From: Acidobacteria subdivision 13 bacterium RH2 MAG17b
GTDB taxonomy: Bacteria; Acidobacteriota; Terriglobia; UBA7540
DNA: 55,410 nt
Reading direction: 5' to 3'
Assembly: GCA_002197525.1 (NCBI GenBank)
Contig: NFUN01000057.1
Coordinates: forward strand, 1 to 55,410
Part shown: positions 15,390-23,800 of the stretch, one piece after another
How positions within the stretch are numbered: the stretch's first letter is position 1
How the letters are laid out: the number at the start of each line of letters is the position of its first letter
Translations under genes and position numbers: made by a program
The notes under the pieces: model-generated
What the model was told of the DNA's origin: nothing
What the model saw: only the letters and a program-made list of their open reading frames with translations
Databases searched by the model: none

Positions 15390-16328
15390 CTAAGCAACCG
15401 CCGAAAGAAATGCGAATCCGGCTTGCGGCGCCACCAGTTGAATATCATCGTACCGGTGGACCTCGATCACGTCGCAGGTCTTTGGCTCCACCCGGTAGCG
15501 TTTGGTGAGCGTCCCACCGAGATCTGGCGCCCCAAATAACCAGCGGAACGAATAACCGAGAGAGGGTTGAAGCCTCTGCGGTGAAGCAGGGATGTAAGCA
15601 AGGAGCGCAGTCTTACCCCAAACGAAGTCTAAAGCAGGTAGTTGACCTTCGGTCGCCGTATCGTATTCGGCGCCCATCACCCAAAAATTATCCACGTCGA
15701 ACACGCTTTTGAGGTGATCTGCTTGAAGGATGCCAACCTGTGTGTACTTGAAGCGGTCGATGATCTTTGGATGCTGCCGGAGAACCGAATAGACTGGATA
15801 GGAAACTGCCAGGGTGTTTGGAGTCTTAGCGATCAACTTCTTGGTTGCTGTCTTCTGCGCTTCCACCGCCGCAATCGGATCTGAATTGACGTAATCCGAC
15901 CATTGTGATGTTCCTGCGAGTGTAATGTTCGGCACCGAGCTTCCAGAACCCATAATCAGATTCATGGCTCGAATTTCAAGGTCCAAAAGAATGGCGTCGG
16001 TCAAGTTCTGAACCGTGGTGATCTCCAGGTCGGGGTTTTCGGAGCCAGCCCGCTCTTCGTCCGAGATCGAATCCTTCAACGAGTGGTCGTTGCAGAAGTA
16101 CGGGCTGTTTGAAAGAGACCAGGGCGCGATTTCCCGCGATTCTGATTTGGGCTCGCGAATGGTCTCATAACGCTGAAACTTCTCCCTGCCAAACACCCAA
16201 TAGCGTCCGCTGCGCTGCTTGACGGGCACGATGGGAAGAAGCTTCTCCGCAAAATAGTCGTCGTTGACATAACCGACGCTCACGTTGTTGAGCGGCTGAT
16301 CAAGATACTGAAGTGAAATATCCGCCAT
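15390..16328 (-). CDS. Major capsid protein
   Basis: A 312-aa shell protein in the place of the Mu T gene. Family-like features are an N-terminal YVNDDYFAEKLLPIVPVK segment, a GRYWVFGREKFQRYE stretch, an acidic DEERAGSENPDLEI turn, a helix with TDAILLDLEIRAMNLI, the phrase TSQWSDYVNSDPIAAVE, and VYSVLRQHPKIIDRFKYT in the centre. The C-terminal part holds VWGKTALLAYIPASPQ, a common signature of this capsid group. These are consistent with an HK97-fold capsid. The ATG follows TGGAGGAACAAC. It follows the decoration protein gene with a repeat-bearing 249-base spacer between them, and should be the most abundant product of the locus. Confidence 0.85.
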   Translation of the reverse strand: MADISLQYLDQPLNNVSVGYVNDDYFAEKLLPIVPVKQRSGRYWVFGREKFQRYETIREPKSESREIAPWSLSNSPYFCNDHSLKDSISDEERAGSENPDLEITTVQNLTDAILLDLEIRAMNLIMGSGSSVPNITLAGTSQWSDYVNSDPIAAVEAQKTATKKLIAKTPNTLAVSYPVYSVLRQHPKIIDRFKYTQVGILQADHLKSVFDVDNFWVMGAEYDTATEGQLPALDFVWGKTALLAYIPASPQRLQPSLGYSFRWLFGAPDLGGTLTKRYRVEPKTCDVIEVHRYDDIQLVAPQAGFAFLSAVA

Positions 16329-16339
16329 GTTGTTCCTCC

Positions 16340-16403
16340 ATTTGTAGCGGCGATGTCCCCATCGCCGTTTGAATTCCGGCGGCGAGGCGCCGCCGCTACA
16401 GTG
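16340..16403. repeat. Composite REP-like palindrome in the capsid gene leader
   Basis: Two hairpins (GGCGATG-TCC-CCATCGCC and GGCGGCG-AGG-CGCCGCC) are enclosed by inverted edges TGTAGCGGCG and CGCCGCTACA. It lies in the spacer between the decoration and capsid genes. The same composite structure is seen in host spacers at 46376-46480 and 53574-53696. In the transcript it would fold just upstream of the capsid ribosome-binding site, so it could affect capsid expression. Confidence 0.65.
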
Positions 16404-16577
16404 GAGCGATCCCCTGGGCGCGCCAGAGGAGCTGAAGCCCTCAGCTGGTAGCCGCTCGCTCGGCGGCCATCCAGCCTACGCCCGGATCCATTGGATCACC
16501 CGGGCCGCGTTTATTTGACTAACCACCCGATGCCTTGCGGCTCCCCTCCTGAATCAGGAGGGGATTCAGGGGTGGTT

Positions 16578-17066
16578 CTAAGCGTGCGCCGGAGCAAAGT
16601 TCAGCAATACTTCGACGATGTCATTCACGTTCTGTGTAGTGTTCTGCGCGATGCCGACGGGGTACACCTTGGTGCCCGCGGCAATGCTTAGATTGGCCAG
16701 ATTGTTGACTCGCCCGTACGCGTCCGCGATTACTAGCTGATCCCCCTGGTTCACCGCTCCCGCAGCAATGCAGCGAGCGATTCCGTTCACTTGCAAAGTA
16801 ATCCCCCGCCCCTTTAGGTTGTAGAGCACGGGAGTCGTGCCGGTTACTGTGGTCGGATCCGTGGCTTGCGGCACAAAGTAGTTGGGCTCGACGAAGTGTT
16901 CGACCAAAACTCCCAATACTCCTGCTGCATTCGCGCCTGCGGGCAGCCCGGCATACTGCTGATTTTGCGTAGTATCGGTGGCGTCCTTAACGAGCGCCGT
17001 GAATTTGTAAATGCGCTGATTTTGTTGCGCCCGAAAAGCAACCGTAAGTCCATTGATTCCTGCCAT
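16578..17066 (-). CDS. Capsid decoration protein (DUF2190-like)
   Basis: A 162-aa beta-rich protein between the scaffold and the capsid genes, where decoration or cement proteins are encoded. The sequence has AGINGLTVAFRAQQNQRIYKF at its start (start ATG 17064-17066 after GGAGG) and phrases of the family such as GAVNQGDQLVIADAYGRVNN and YPVGIAQNTTQNVNDIVEVLL, which resemble DUF2190 trimeric capsid-stabilising proteins. It has no membrane helix. An upstream extension of 23 Arg-rich residues in the same frame is rejected as non-coding. Confidence 0.7.
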   Translation of the reverse strand: MAGINGLTVAFRAQQNQRIYKFTALVKDATDTTQNQQYAGLPAGANAAGVLGVLVEHFVEPNYFVPQATDPTTVTGTTPVLYNLKGRGITLQVNGIARCIAAGAVNQGDQLVIADAYGRVNNLANLSIAAGTKVYPVGIAQNTTQNVNDIVEVLLNFAPAHA

Positions 17067-17152
17067 TGTGTTCCTCCAATGATGATTCCCTTGCCTCCGG
17101 CGTCGAGGTTCACGCCTCCGTCCTGCGCCGGTCACCTCAATTCCGGCGTTGG

Positions 17153-17839
17153 TTATTGCGCCGGTGTCTCAGCCGGCGTGGGATGAGTATGTTTGCGCCG
17201 GTATTGCTCTCCGAGCTCCGGATGCGCGGCCAGAAACTGTTTTAGCGCCTTGGCGTAGTCGAGATTTCTTTCGCTCATCAGCCTCTTCACTCCCAGGTCA
17301 ATCTCCTCGTCGACAGGCAGAAGCTCTGCGGAGCCGATGCCTTTCGCTCCCCATCGCACAACCGGAGAGGCGTTCCTGATGAACTCGATGAATTCTTTCG
17401 GACGATCGAGCGCATCACGAAAGAAAAACGCGCGATCCCGGGGCAAAATCTTCCCAGCCGCAATAGCCGATTCAATCAGTCTTTCAGCCTCCTGAGCCCG
17501 GATGTAGTCAGCAAGCGTGATCTTTCCAGACTCGGCAAGAGCGCTAGCCCGCTGGTTGTCAATCTTTCCATTTCGCACGGCCTCGCTCAAGAAAAAGGCG
17601 CGGCGTCTCGCTTCATGAGCCTCCACGCTCAGAGCGTGAGCTTCACTCCGGCCAGCGCTGGCGCTTTCTTTCTCATCCTGCTCCACGTCTGGATTCAGTC
17701 CGAGGTGATTCGCGGCATATTCCGTGAGGGCGTCGTGGGGAATCAGCCCAACGGGTTCGCCTGTCTCTTCGTCTACGACGGCGTGGTGACCGGCGTTTTC
17801 TTCACCCTTGGGTATAGGCCGCAATGTGAGTTTTTTCAT
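17153..17839 (-). CDS. Nested scaffold protein from an internal start (Mu Z-like)
   Basis: Inside the protease gene and in the same frame there is an ATG at 17837-17839 preceded by AAGGAG with eight bases between. It would give a 228-aa protein starting MKKLTLRPIPKGEE, equal to the scaffold half of the longer product. Mu and lambda-type phages use this arrangement to make an excess of free scaffold. The sequence is helical and charged (HEARRRAFFLSEAVRNG, AERLIESAIAAGKILPRDRA), as expected of scaffolds. It ends at the same stop as the full gene. Confidence is moderate because expression from the internal site is inferred. Confidence 0.65.
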   Translation of the reverse strand: MKKLTLRPIPKGEENAGHHAVVDEETGEPVGLIPHDALTEYAANHLGLNPDVEQDEKESASAGRSEAHALSVEAHEARRRAFFLSEAVRNGKIDNQRASALAESGKITLADYIRAQEAERLIESAIAAGKILPRDRAFFFRDALDRPKEFIEFIRNASPVVRWGAKGIGSAELLPVDEEIDLGVKRLMSERNLDYAKALKQFLAAHPELGEQYRRKHTHPTPAETPAQ

Positions 17840-18466
17840 GCCTGTTTCTCCTTCGCGTAACTGTAGCGGCGCTCCTTGAGCGCCGTTCGTCAGGCGGTCG
17901 TAGGCCGCCTCGACCACCACACCGTCGCTCAGCATGATCGGCGGCAATTCTTCCAAAAATGGATGATTCGTGAGCGCACCGGAAGTGAGCGTCGCTCCCT
18001 GCGGTTCACCGGTTTCCTTGTCCTGCGCTCCCCAATCAATTGCGGGTGAGAAGAACCGGTATTGACCGGTCTTGATCATCTGCTCAGCCTGCGGCGTCCA
18101 CTCCACCAGGGCGATCAGCTTCTCGTTGCCATTCGCATGGGAGTGCAGGTTGTGGATCCACCCGGCCGCCGGGATCGGACCACCCTTTGCCACTTCCGGC
18201 ATTTCGCTCGCGTGCTCGTAGTCAATCACCACCTGATCGTTCTTGCGCTTGGCGAAGTTCTCAGACATCGCGCTCATGTCTTCCGGCGTGATCGAAAAGC
18301 TGTAATTACCCTTCACCCAGGAACCGGTTAGGGCAACCGGAATCTCATAAAGCTGCGCGCCAGCCGTGTGCAGCCCGGCGCCATCCGGCGTCGCCGCCGG
18401 CGTCCCGGGATCCTGCAACAGCACCGGAATGCCGTGCGCCGCTTGTTCGCTAACAGCAACCGCCAT
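17153..18466 (-). CDS. Head maturation protease / scaffold (Mu I-like)
   Basis: A 437-aa protein of the Mu gp32 (I) type, which cleaves the scaffold during head assembly. Residues about 30-190 are the protease domain: YEIPVALTGSWVKGNYSFSI, then QVVIDYEHASE and the strand block YRFFSPAIDWGAQDKETGEP followed by TSGALTNHPFLEELPP. These hold the His and Ser typical of the family (catalytic roles inferred). Residues about 210-437 are a charged, helical scaffold. The start follows AAAGGAG at the ATG 18464-18466. A REP-like palindrome (17862-17886) is translated between the two domains. An upstream extension to 18523 is Arg-rich and lacks a ribosome-binding site. Confidence 0.85.
   Translation of the reverse strand: MAVAVSEQAAHGIPVLLQDPGTPAATPDGAGLHTAGAQLYEIPVALTGSWVKGNYSFSITPEDMSAMSENFAKRKNDQVVIDYEHASEMPEVAKGGPIPAAGWIHNLHSHANGNEKLIALVEWTPQAEQMIKTGQYRFFSPAIDWGAQDKETGEPQGATLTSGALTNHPFLEELPPIMLSDGVVVEAAYDRLTNGAQGAPLQLREGETGMKKLTLRPIPKGEENAGHHAVVDEETGEPVGLIPHDALTEYAANHLGLNPDVEQDEKESASAGRSEAHALSVEAHEARRRAFFLSEAVRNGKIDNQRASALAESGKITLADYIRAQEAERLIESAIAAGKILPRDRAFFFRDALDRPKEFIEFIRNASPVVRWGAKGIGSAELLPVDEEIDLGVKRLMSERNLDYAKALKQFLAAHPELGEQYRRKHTHPTPAETPAQ
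17862..17886. repeat. REP-like palindrome inside the protease/scaffold gene
   Basis: The hairpin CTGTAGCGGCGCTCC-TTGAG-like sequence (stem GGCGCTC against GAGCGCC) belongs to the same short palindrome family as at 16340 and 47785. It is read in frame as the linker NGAQGAPLQ between protease and scaffold domains, 20-30 bases before the internal start at 17839. Confidence 0.6.
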
Positions 18467-18541
18467 CGTTACTCTCCTTTGCGTAACTGCACGACGAACA
18501 CGTCGTGATACATACTGCTTCACTGTTGAACCGCCCCGGCA

Positions 18542-20860
18542 TCATCTTAGTTCAGCTACGAATACATCCCAGCGGCAAGCGGCTGCTGTCGGGCAACCAA
18601 GGCTCATCTTCCAGTGGCCGTCAGGCGTCAAGCTGCCAACGGTAGTTGACCAAACTGGAATCGTCATGCCGGAAGTGAATGCGCTTTGCGCGGTTTCGAG
18701 GTTCCCGTTCGAGTCGTTGACGATCGCGCCACTCGAATAAGTCATGTTAGGTTGCCAGCCCGCATGGCCGTGCGTTCCGAGATTCCAATCCCACGACGAG
18801 CTGAAGATCATGAACTTCCCATCGCGCGTCATGGTGGCAAGCCCGTACTGCGGATAGAAGTAAGTTCCGTAGACGGCGGAAGACGAATTGTATGGCCAAC
18901 CCGAAGTGCGCGTATGGACAAACCGCCATATCTTGTTGGAGCCATCCATCGCCCAGCAGTAAATCTCTCCGTTTAGCGGTTCCATCGTCGACCAGTCCGG
19001 GTTGTATCCAGTCTGCGGAAACCGGACTGTGGTGCCATTTGGCTTGATGCTGGTGATGGAGTTGGATTTTTGCACGCTCCAATTGAGTACGTTCACGCCA
19101 AACGGGGCGCTTGAACCGCACGCTGGAAGTCTGTCGTTTGCCGCCGCCGTGTCATCAGCTATCGAAGGATGCGTATCACCCAGCGCCGTGTAATTGCTAG
19201 CAATGCCGGAGCAATTTGGGCTGCTAATGGTCACCGGGGTTGACTTGAAATTGAGCGCTTGCATACAGCTCATGTTCGCTCTCGCAGCTCCATAGCCGTT
19301 GCTCCCTCCGCCGTTTTGGTAGGTGGCAAAATTATTTGCAGCTACCGTGTGGGCCTCTACGGCAGCGAAATAATAAATCGCCGTTGACGGAACCCCGTTC
19401 GGTATCTGCCAAGCGATTTCAAGACTCCCATTCGGTGCATTCTGGTTAACGATAAACTCATAGCTGCCATTCGGAGCTAGCCGTGCCTGGTGAATCGTAA
19501 AACCGGAAGAATTCGTTGCCGGCGGCGCTGCGCCGGAAGCAAGCGAGCTTACCGTTACCGTGGTCGTGGCCCACGCCGTGATGCTCGCATTTTGCAGCGA
19601 GTTGGGCGTGCATTGCGTCGGCGGCGAAGGCTCAAGGCATCCGTAGGCGTTCCATCCGTAGGGGCTGCTCCCATTCATATAAGCGTTGCTCGATCCGTCC
19701 GTGGGCAACGGCGGTCGTGGCACTGAAAACTCACCAGTCGCCGAAAGCGCTACGCAGGAAATCGGACCTGGCTCGGTTTCTGCGCCTGTCACGTTAACCC
19801 CGATCAGGGTTTCACTGAAGCAGTAAGTTCCAGCCGCAAGGCTCCCGGTTCCCGTCGTTGGTGTGAGTGCGGTTATGCTTGGAGGTTGCGCAAGTCCAAT
19901 CCAGGTTGTCCCTTTTTGCACCCCGGAAAAATCCGTGCCTCCCATATTGTTCGTGACGGTGTCGTACCAGTCGCAAGCCCCATCCGGGTACTGCACGGTG
20001 GGGCGAGCTTTATTGAAGTAGATGATGTATCGCCCATTGGCGTAGCCGGAAAACTGCGTGTCCGTAGAATCCGCCTGTAGCTCGCTCAGGGCGCCGCTCG
20101 CACCAGAAGGCAAATTTGGGCAAGTCGATGAGCTTGCCGTAAACAAGACCACGCCGGAGCCAACCGTGTTGCCCACAAAAGGATCATTGGCCGGAGTTCC
20201 TGGAAATCCCGTCTGCGCCGGGAAGCCGTATGCTTTTATTTGCAGTGATGGCCCGTCAATGAAGGTGACCCACGGGTCAGTCCAGCTTGTGCTCGGCTCG
20301 CCAAGCGACAGAATGCTTCCGCCACTCCACCCCGATGGCGTCAGTTGCTGAATCTGCATCGTGGTAGCATCCAGCGTGAACGCTCCCCATCCGCCGCCGC
20401 CCGTATAAAACCAGCAAATATATCCGCCCTTGATCCCAAGAGCGGCATTGAAGCGAGAGCAACTATAAGCTTCCGCCGATGAGTTGGTGCCTGATACCGT
20501 ATTGGCAACGCCGACCGAAGTGCCGTAATAATCGGCCTCATCGGTGGCGCGCACGATTCGAGTTCCGAAATCGGGGCCAATGAAAGGTACACCAACCGCC
20601 GGGCCTCCGTCGTTTGGATCGAGCGCTGGATAATTGATCGCGCTTCGCATGATGATCCTGGTTGTACTCGTCTCAGCGCAGTAATGCGGGGGACCTCCCG
20701 CGCAGGCAATGGTCTGCCCCGAACCGCCGCCGGTCGATTGGGCGAACGCCCCAGACCCGAAAACGCAAACGCACAACCACGAAGACACAAAGACACAAAG
20801 AAAGTTTTTTATAAATCTGTCGTTTTGTGTCTTGGTGTCTTTGTGGTTCATCTTTTTCAT
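18542..20860 (-). CDS. Exported beta-propeller-like protein with a carbohydrate-binding-like C-terminal module
   Basis: A 772-aa protein with a signal peptide: charged MKKMNHKDTKTQ, hydrophobic core NFLCVFVSSWLCVCVFGSG and a cleavage-like AFA-Q. It is rich in Cys, Gly, Ser and Thr with repeated Trp/Tyr beta patterns. The segment GLATMTRDGKFMIFSSSWDW resembles propeller blades. Near the end, WQPNMTYSSGAIVNDSNG with TIPVWSTTVG and a final W matches the pattern of CBM5/12-like modules found in chitin-binding proteins and phage fibres. It lies between the fibre-like giant gene and the protease gene, where Mu-like phages encode the F head protein. The ATG at 20858-20860 follows AGGATC. The signal peptide is encoded by a dispersed palindrome (20775-20848). 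Confidence 0.7.
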   Translation of the reverse strand: MKKMNHKDTKTQNDRFIKNFLCVFVSSWLCVCVFGSGAFAQSTGGGSGQTIACAGGPPHYCAETSTTRIIMRSAINYPALDPNDGGPAVGVPFIGPDFGTRIVRATDEADYYGTSVGVANTVSGTNSSAEAYSCSRFNAALGIKGGYICWFYTGGGGWGAFTLDATTMQIQQLTPSGWSGGSILSLGEPSTSWTDPWVTFIDGPSLQIKAYGFPAQTGFPGTPANDPFVGNTVGSGVVLFTASSSTCPNLPSGASGALSELQADSTDTQFSGYANGRYIIYFNKARPTVQYPDGACDWYDTVTNNMGGTDFSGVQKGTTWIGLAQPPSITALTPTTGTGSLAAGTYCFSETLIGVNVTGAETEPGPISCVALSATGEFSVPRPPLPTDGSSNAYMNGSSPYGWNAYGCLEPSPPTQCTPNSLQNASITAWATTTVTVSSLASGAAPPATNSSGFTIHQARLAPNGSYEFIVNQNAPNGSLEIAWQIPNGVPSTAIYYFAAVEAHTVAANNFATYQNGGGSNGYGAARANMSCMQALNFKSTPVTISSPNCSGIASNYTALGDTHPSIADDTAAANDRLPACGSSAPFGVNVLNWSVQKSNSITSIKPNGTTVRFPQTGYNPDWSTMEPLNGEIYCWAMDGSNKIWRFVHTRTSGWPYNSSSAVYGTYFYPQYGLATMTRDGKFMIFSSSWDWNLGTHGHAGWQPNMTYSSGAIVNDSNGNLETAQSAFTSGMTIPVWSTTVGSLTPDGHWKMSLGCPTAAACRWDVFVAELR
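20775..20848. repeat. Dispersed 26-bp inverted repeat, translated as signal peptide
   Basis: Two arms, 20775-20800 and 20823-20848, are inverted copies matching at 23 of 26 bases, with a 22-base loop. The arms are built of GACACAAAG units (GTGTCTTTG on the other strand), a type that occurs widely between genes of soil bacteria. On the minus strand the right arm is translated NHKDTKTQ and the left arm LCVFVSSWL, giving the charged and hydrophobic parts of the signal peptide of the 772-aa protein. Confidence 0.8.
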
Positions 20861-20864
20861 GATC

Positions 20865-23800
20865 CTAGTTCGGATTCCCCACGCAGTGGTAGCCAACCGT
20901 ATACGTTCCAGACGCAGACGCATAGACGGTCAGCGTCGTAGTTGTGACGCCAACGCCAAAGAAAACGGTGGGCGATGCGCTCAATCCTTGCTGCGACACC
21001 ACGCAAACCGGAGCCGATGTCCAAGGGGTCGTAAATGAATAAGCGCCGCTTGTGGAGGCTGCAATGGGAATCGCCCCCGCCGTGTCACTGTTTGTTCCGG
21101 TCAGCTCAATATGCTGTCCCTTGCCGCCATTCAAGATTAAATTGGCCGAGGCCGCGTTCAAAATGACGTTGCCGCTGAAATTCGTTGTGCTGCCGTTTTG
21201 AACGTTGAGTCCCCCGCTGTCCGTTAGCGACGTGACCGTGGTTGCGGCCGCACCGAAGGCCCCCACCGCAAATTTGGCCGCGCCCGTCGTGCCCGTGTGG
21301 GCCAGCGTCAAAGTCGAAGTCCCGTTCAGCCCGGTTCCAACCACGTCTTGCAGCGTCCACGAATCCTGTGTATACGTCGGCGTGCTCGCGTTCTCGTAGC
21401 TGCCCGCGATGGTAAGCGTCGGGGAATTGGTGGTCGCCGCCGTATAGCTTAAAAGCCCGATAGTTGGATTGCCGCTCCCGTCCCATGTCATTTTGTTGGT
21501 TGCCCAATTCCAGGTTGTCGAGTCGGCTCCCATGCTGAGTGTCTGGTTGCCCGTTGGATTCGTGATGCCATTCCAAGTCGATGCTCCGCCGCTACCGCAC
21601 GCCTGCCATCCAAGTGTGGTAGAGGTTGCAACGCCAAGACATTGTCCGACGGTTCCAATGGGTAATCGCACAGGCGGCGCGAATCCATCTGAATTAACAG
21701 CGCCGCCATAAAAAATATCCCCCGGCGCGGTCATCGGATTGGTCATGAGCCAGGTTCCCGCCGCGCAATTCTGGCCCGGTGCAGTCGCCATCACGCAAGC
21801 GTCGCCACCTTCCTCGTTTCCGGCGCTCAAATAGGTAGGATAGAGGCCGCCCGTATCATTCACGGTTGGCAACGTGCCGGTGGGCGAATTGGACCAAGAG
21901 GATAAGGTCACCGGCGTAGTGAAATCTGTTTTCAGTCCGAGGTCAACTAGCACGCCCATGGCCTGAAGCTCGCCATAAAGGTGCCAAGTCTGAGCGCCGG
22001 CAATCTGGGTGGGCGGTGTAATCGTAAGAGCATTGGTGCTGCCCGAAATCGTTAATTGCTTGAGGATACTTGGTGTTGTAGTGTAGACGTTGCCTGGACC
22101 GTTTTGATAGTCCGCCCAAAAGGAGTATGTACCCGCGCCGACCGTCCCGCCGGAGATCGAATCACTGACCTGCAATTGCGCCGGTGGCGGAAGCGCCGGA
22201 CTTAAAAGCTCAACATAAGCGCTGTTTCCCATGCCGCCATAGAGTTCAAGATAGGAAGCCGTGGACTGGTTGTTGGAACCGAGCTTAAGTGTGTTCCCAA
22301 GCCAGTTGATGTTCCCCGAAGCGTCAACCCAGAAGGCCTTCGTGGTTAGCCCCGAATCCTTGTACACATCGAACAAGTCTGCGGTCGGAGACGCCACATT
22401 CGGAGCCACTGTGAGTGGCACAGCATCCTGACCGCTTATGGGTTGCGCGGTGACAGCATTTGTGGTGGCATTCAGCGTCCAGCTTGATGGGAGACCTCCG
22501 CTTCCACCGGAGCAGCCGAGCCACGCCAGCGTAGAGCCGTTGTAGCCCATGCAGTCATTCGTAACCGGCGACGCAGCCAAGTCGGCCGCCGTAACAGCTC
22601 TGAAAGCCGGGGCGGCGCTGCCACTCGCCGGCCCCATGAAGAACGTATTTGCGCTCTGGTTTGCAAGTGTTCCTGTCAGCGTTCCGGCGCTAGTCACCGG
22701 GGACCCGCTGACGGTGAAGATCGCGCTGGGTAGCGACAGCCCTACGCTCGTCACTGTTCCGGAACCCGAGCCGCAGGACTGCCACTGCATTGCTGAACCG
22801 TTAGTCCCCAAGCATTGCCCGTTCGTGCCCAAGCTCGTGAGACCCGTGCCCCCATTTCCAAACGGCAGCGTACCGGAAAAAGAGATCGTATTATTCGGCC
22901 AGATTCCGCTGATCGATATGTTCGACCCCGCCACGAGCGCCGGGCTTGAAGTCCCTGTACCCCCACCGGCGACACTGAGTGTTCCGCTCAAACCGAGCTG
23001 AACATTGCCTGCTGAGGGATTCGAGAAACTCAGAGTGAGACCATTTGCGGCCGCGCCATTTTCAAAATTAACGGTCGAGCTAGACGACAATCCCGTCCCG
23101 TTGACTTGAAATGCTGAACTGGCGCTACCGCACGAGGACCAAGCCATCAACGCGCCGGTGGAAGTTAGGCACTGCCCGCTCGTTCCGACTGCCGTTAATC
23201 CCGTTCCGCCGTTCGCCACTGGCAGAGTCCCGGAAAATGCAATGGTGTTGTTAGGCCAACTTCCTGTTACGGAGATGTTGGCGCCGCCAACGAGAGATGG
23301 CGAAGCGGTTCCCGTGCCTCCGTTTGCAAGCGAAAGTAAGCCTGTCACGCCGCCATTCCCGGAAACTCCCAAGTTTATGGTGGGTATGTCTGCTCCGGCC
23401 AAAGGGCGAAATCCAGGCGTTGCAGCCGCGCCAGTAGACGGGCCAGCAAAGACTGTGTTCGCGCTCTCATTGGCTAGTGTTCCAGCCAAAGTCCCTGCAC
23501 CAGTCACGGGCGTACCAGTTACGTTGAATATCGCCGGTAAAGAGAGTCCTACGCTTGTAACCGTTCCAAGACCTGCGAGCGTTGTGGGCGTCCAGGCCGT
23601 TCCATTCCATTCAAGCATCTGGCCTGAGCTGGGCGCCAACGAGGAAAGCGGATGCCCTTCGAGACCGATCACAGTCTGGCTTGTCGAAGTTCCGCTCAAG
23701 TCTCCGGCCGCAGTAAACGAAGATGCCGGCCCGCAAGAACCCCAGGCCATGGCGGATCCCGTTGACGTTAAGCATTGACCGCTGCTGCCAACGCCAGTGA

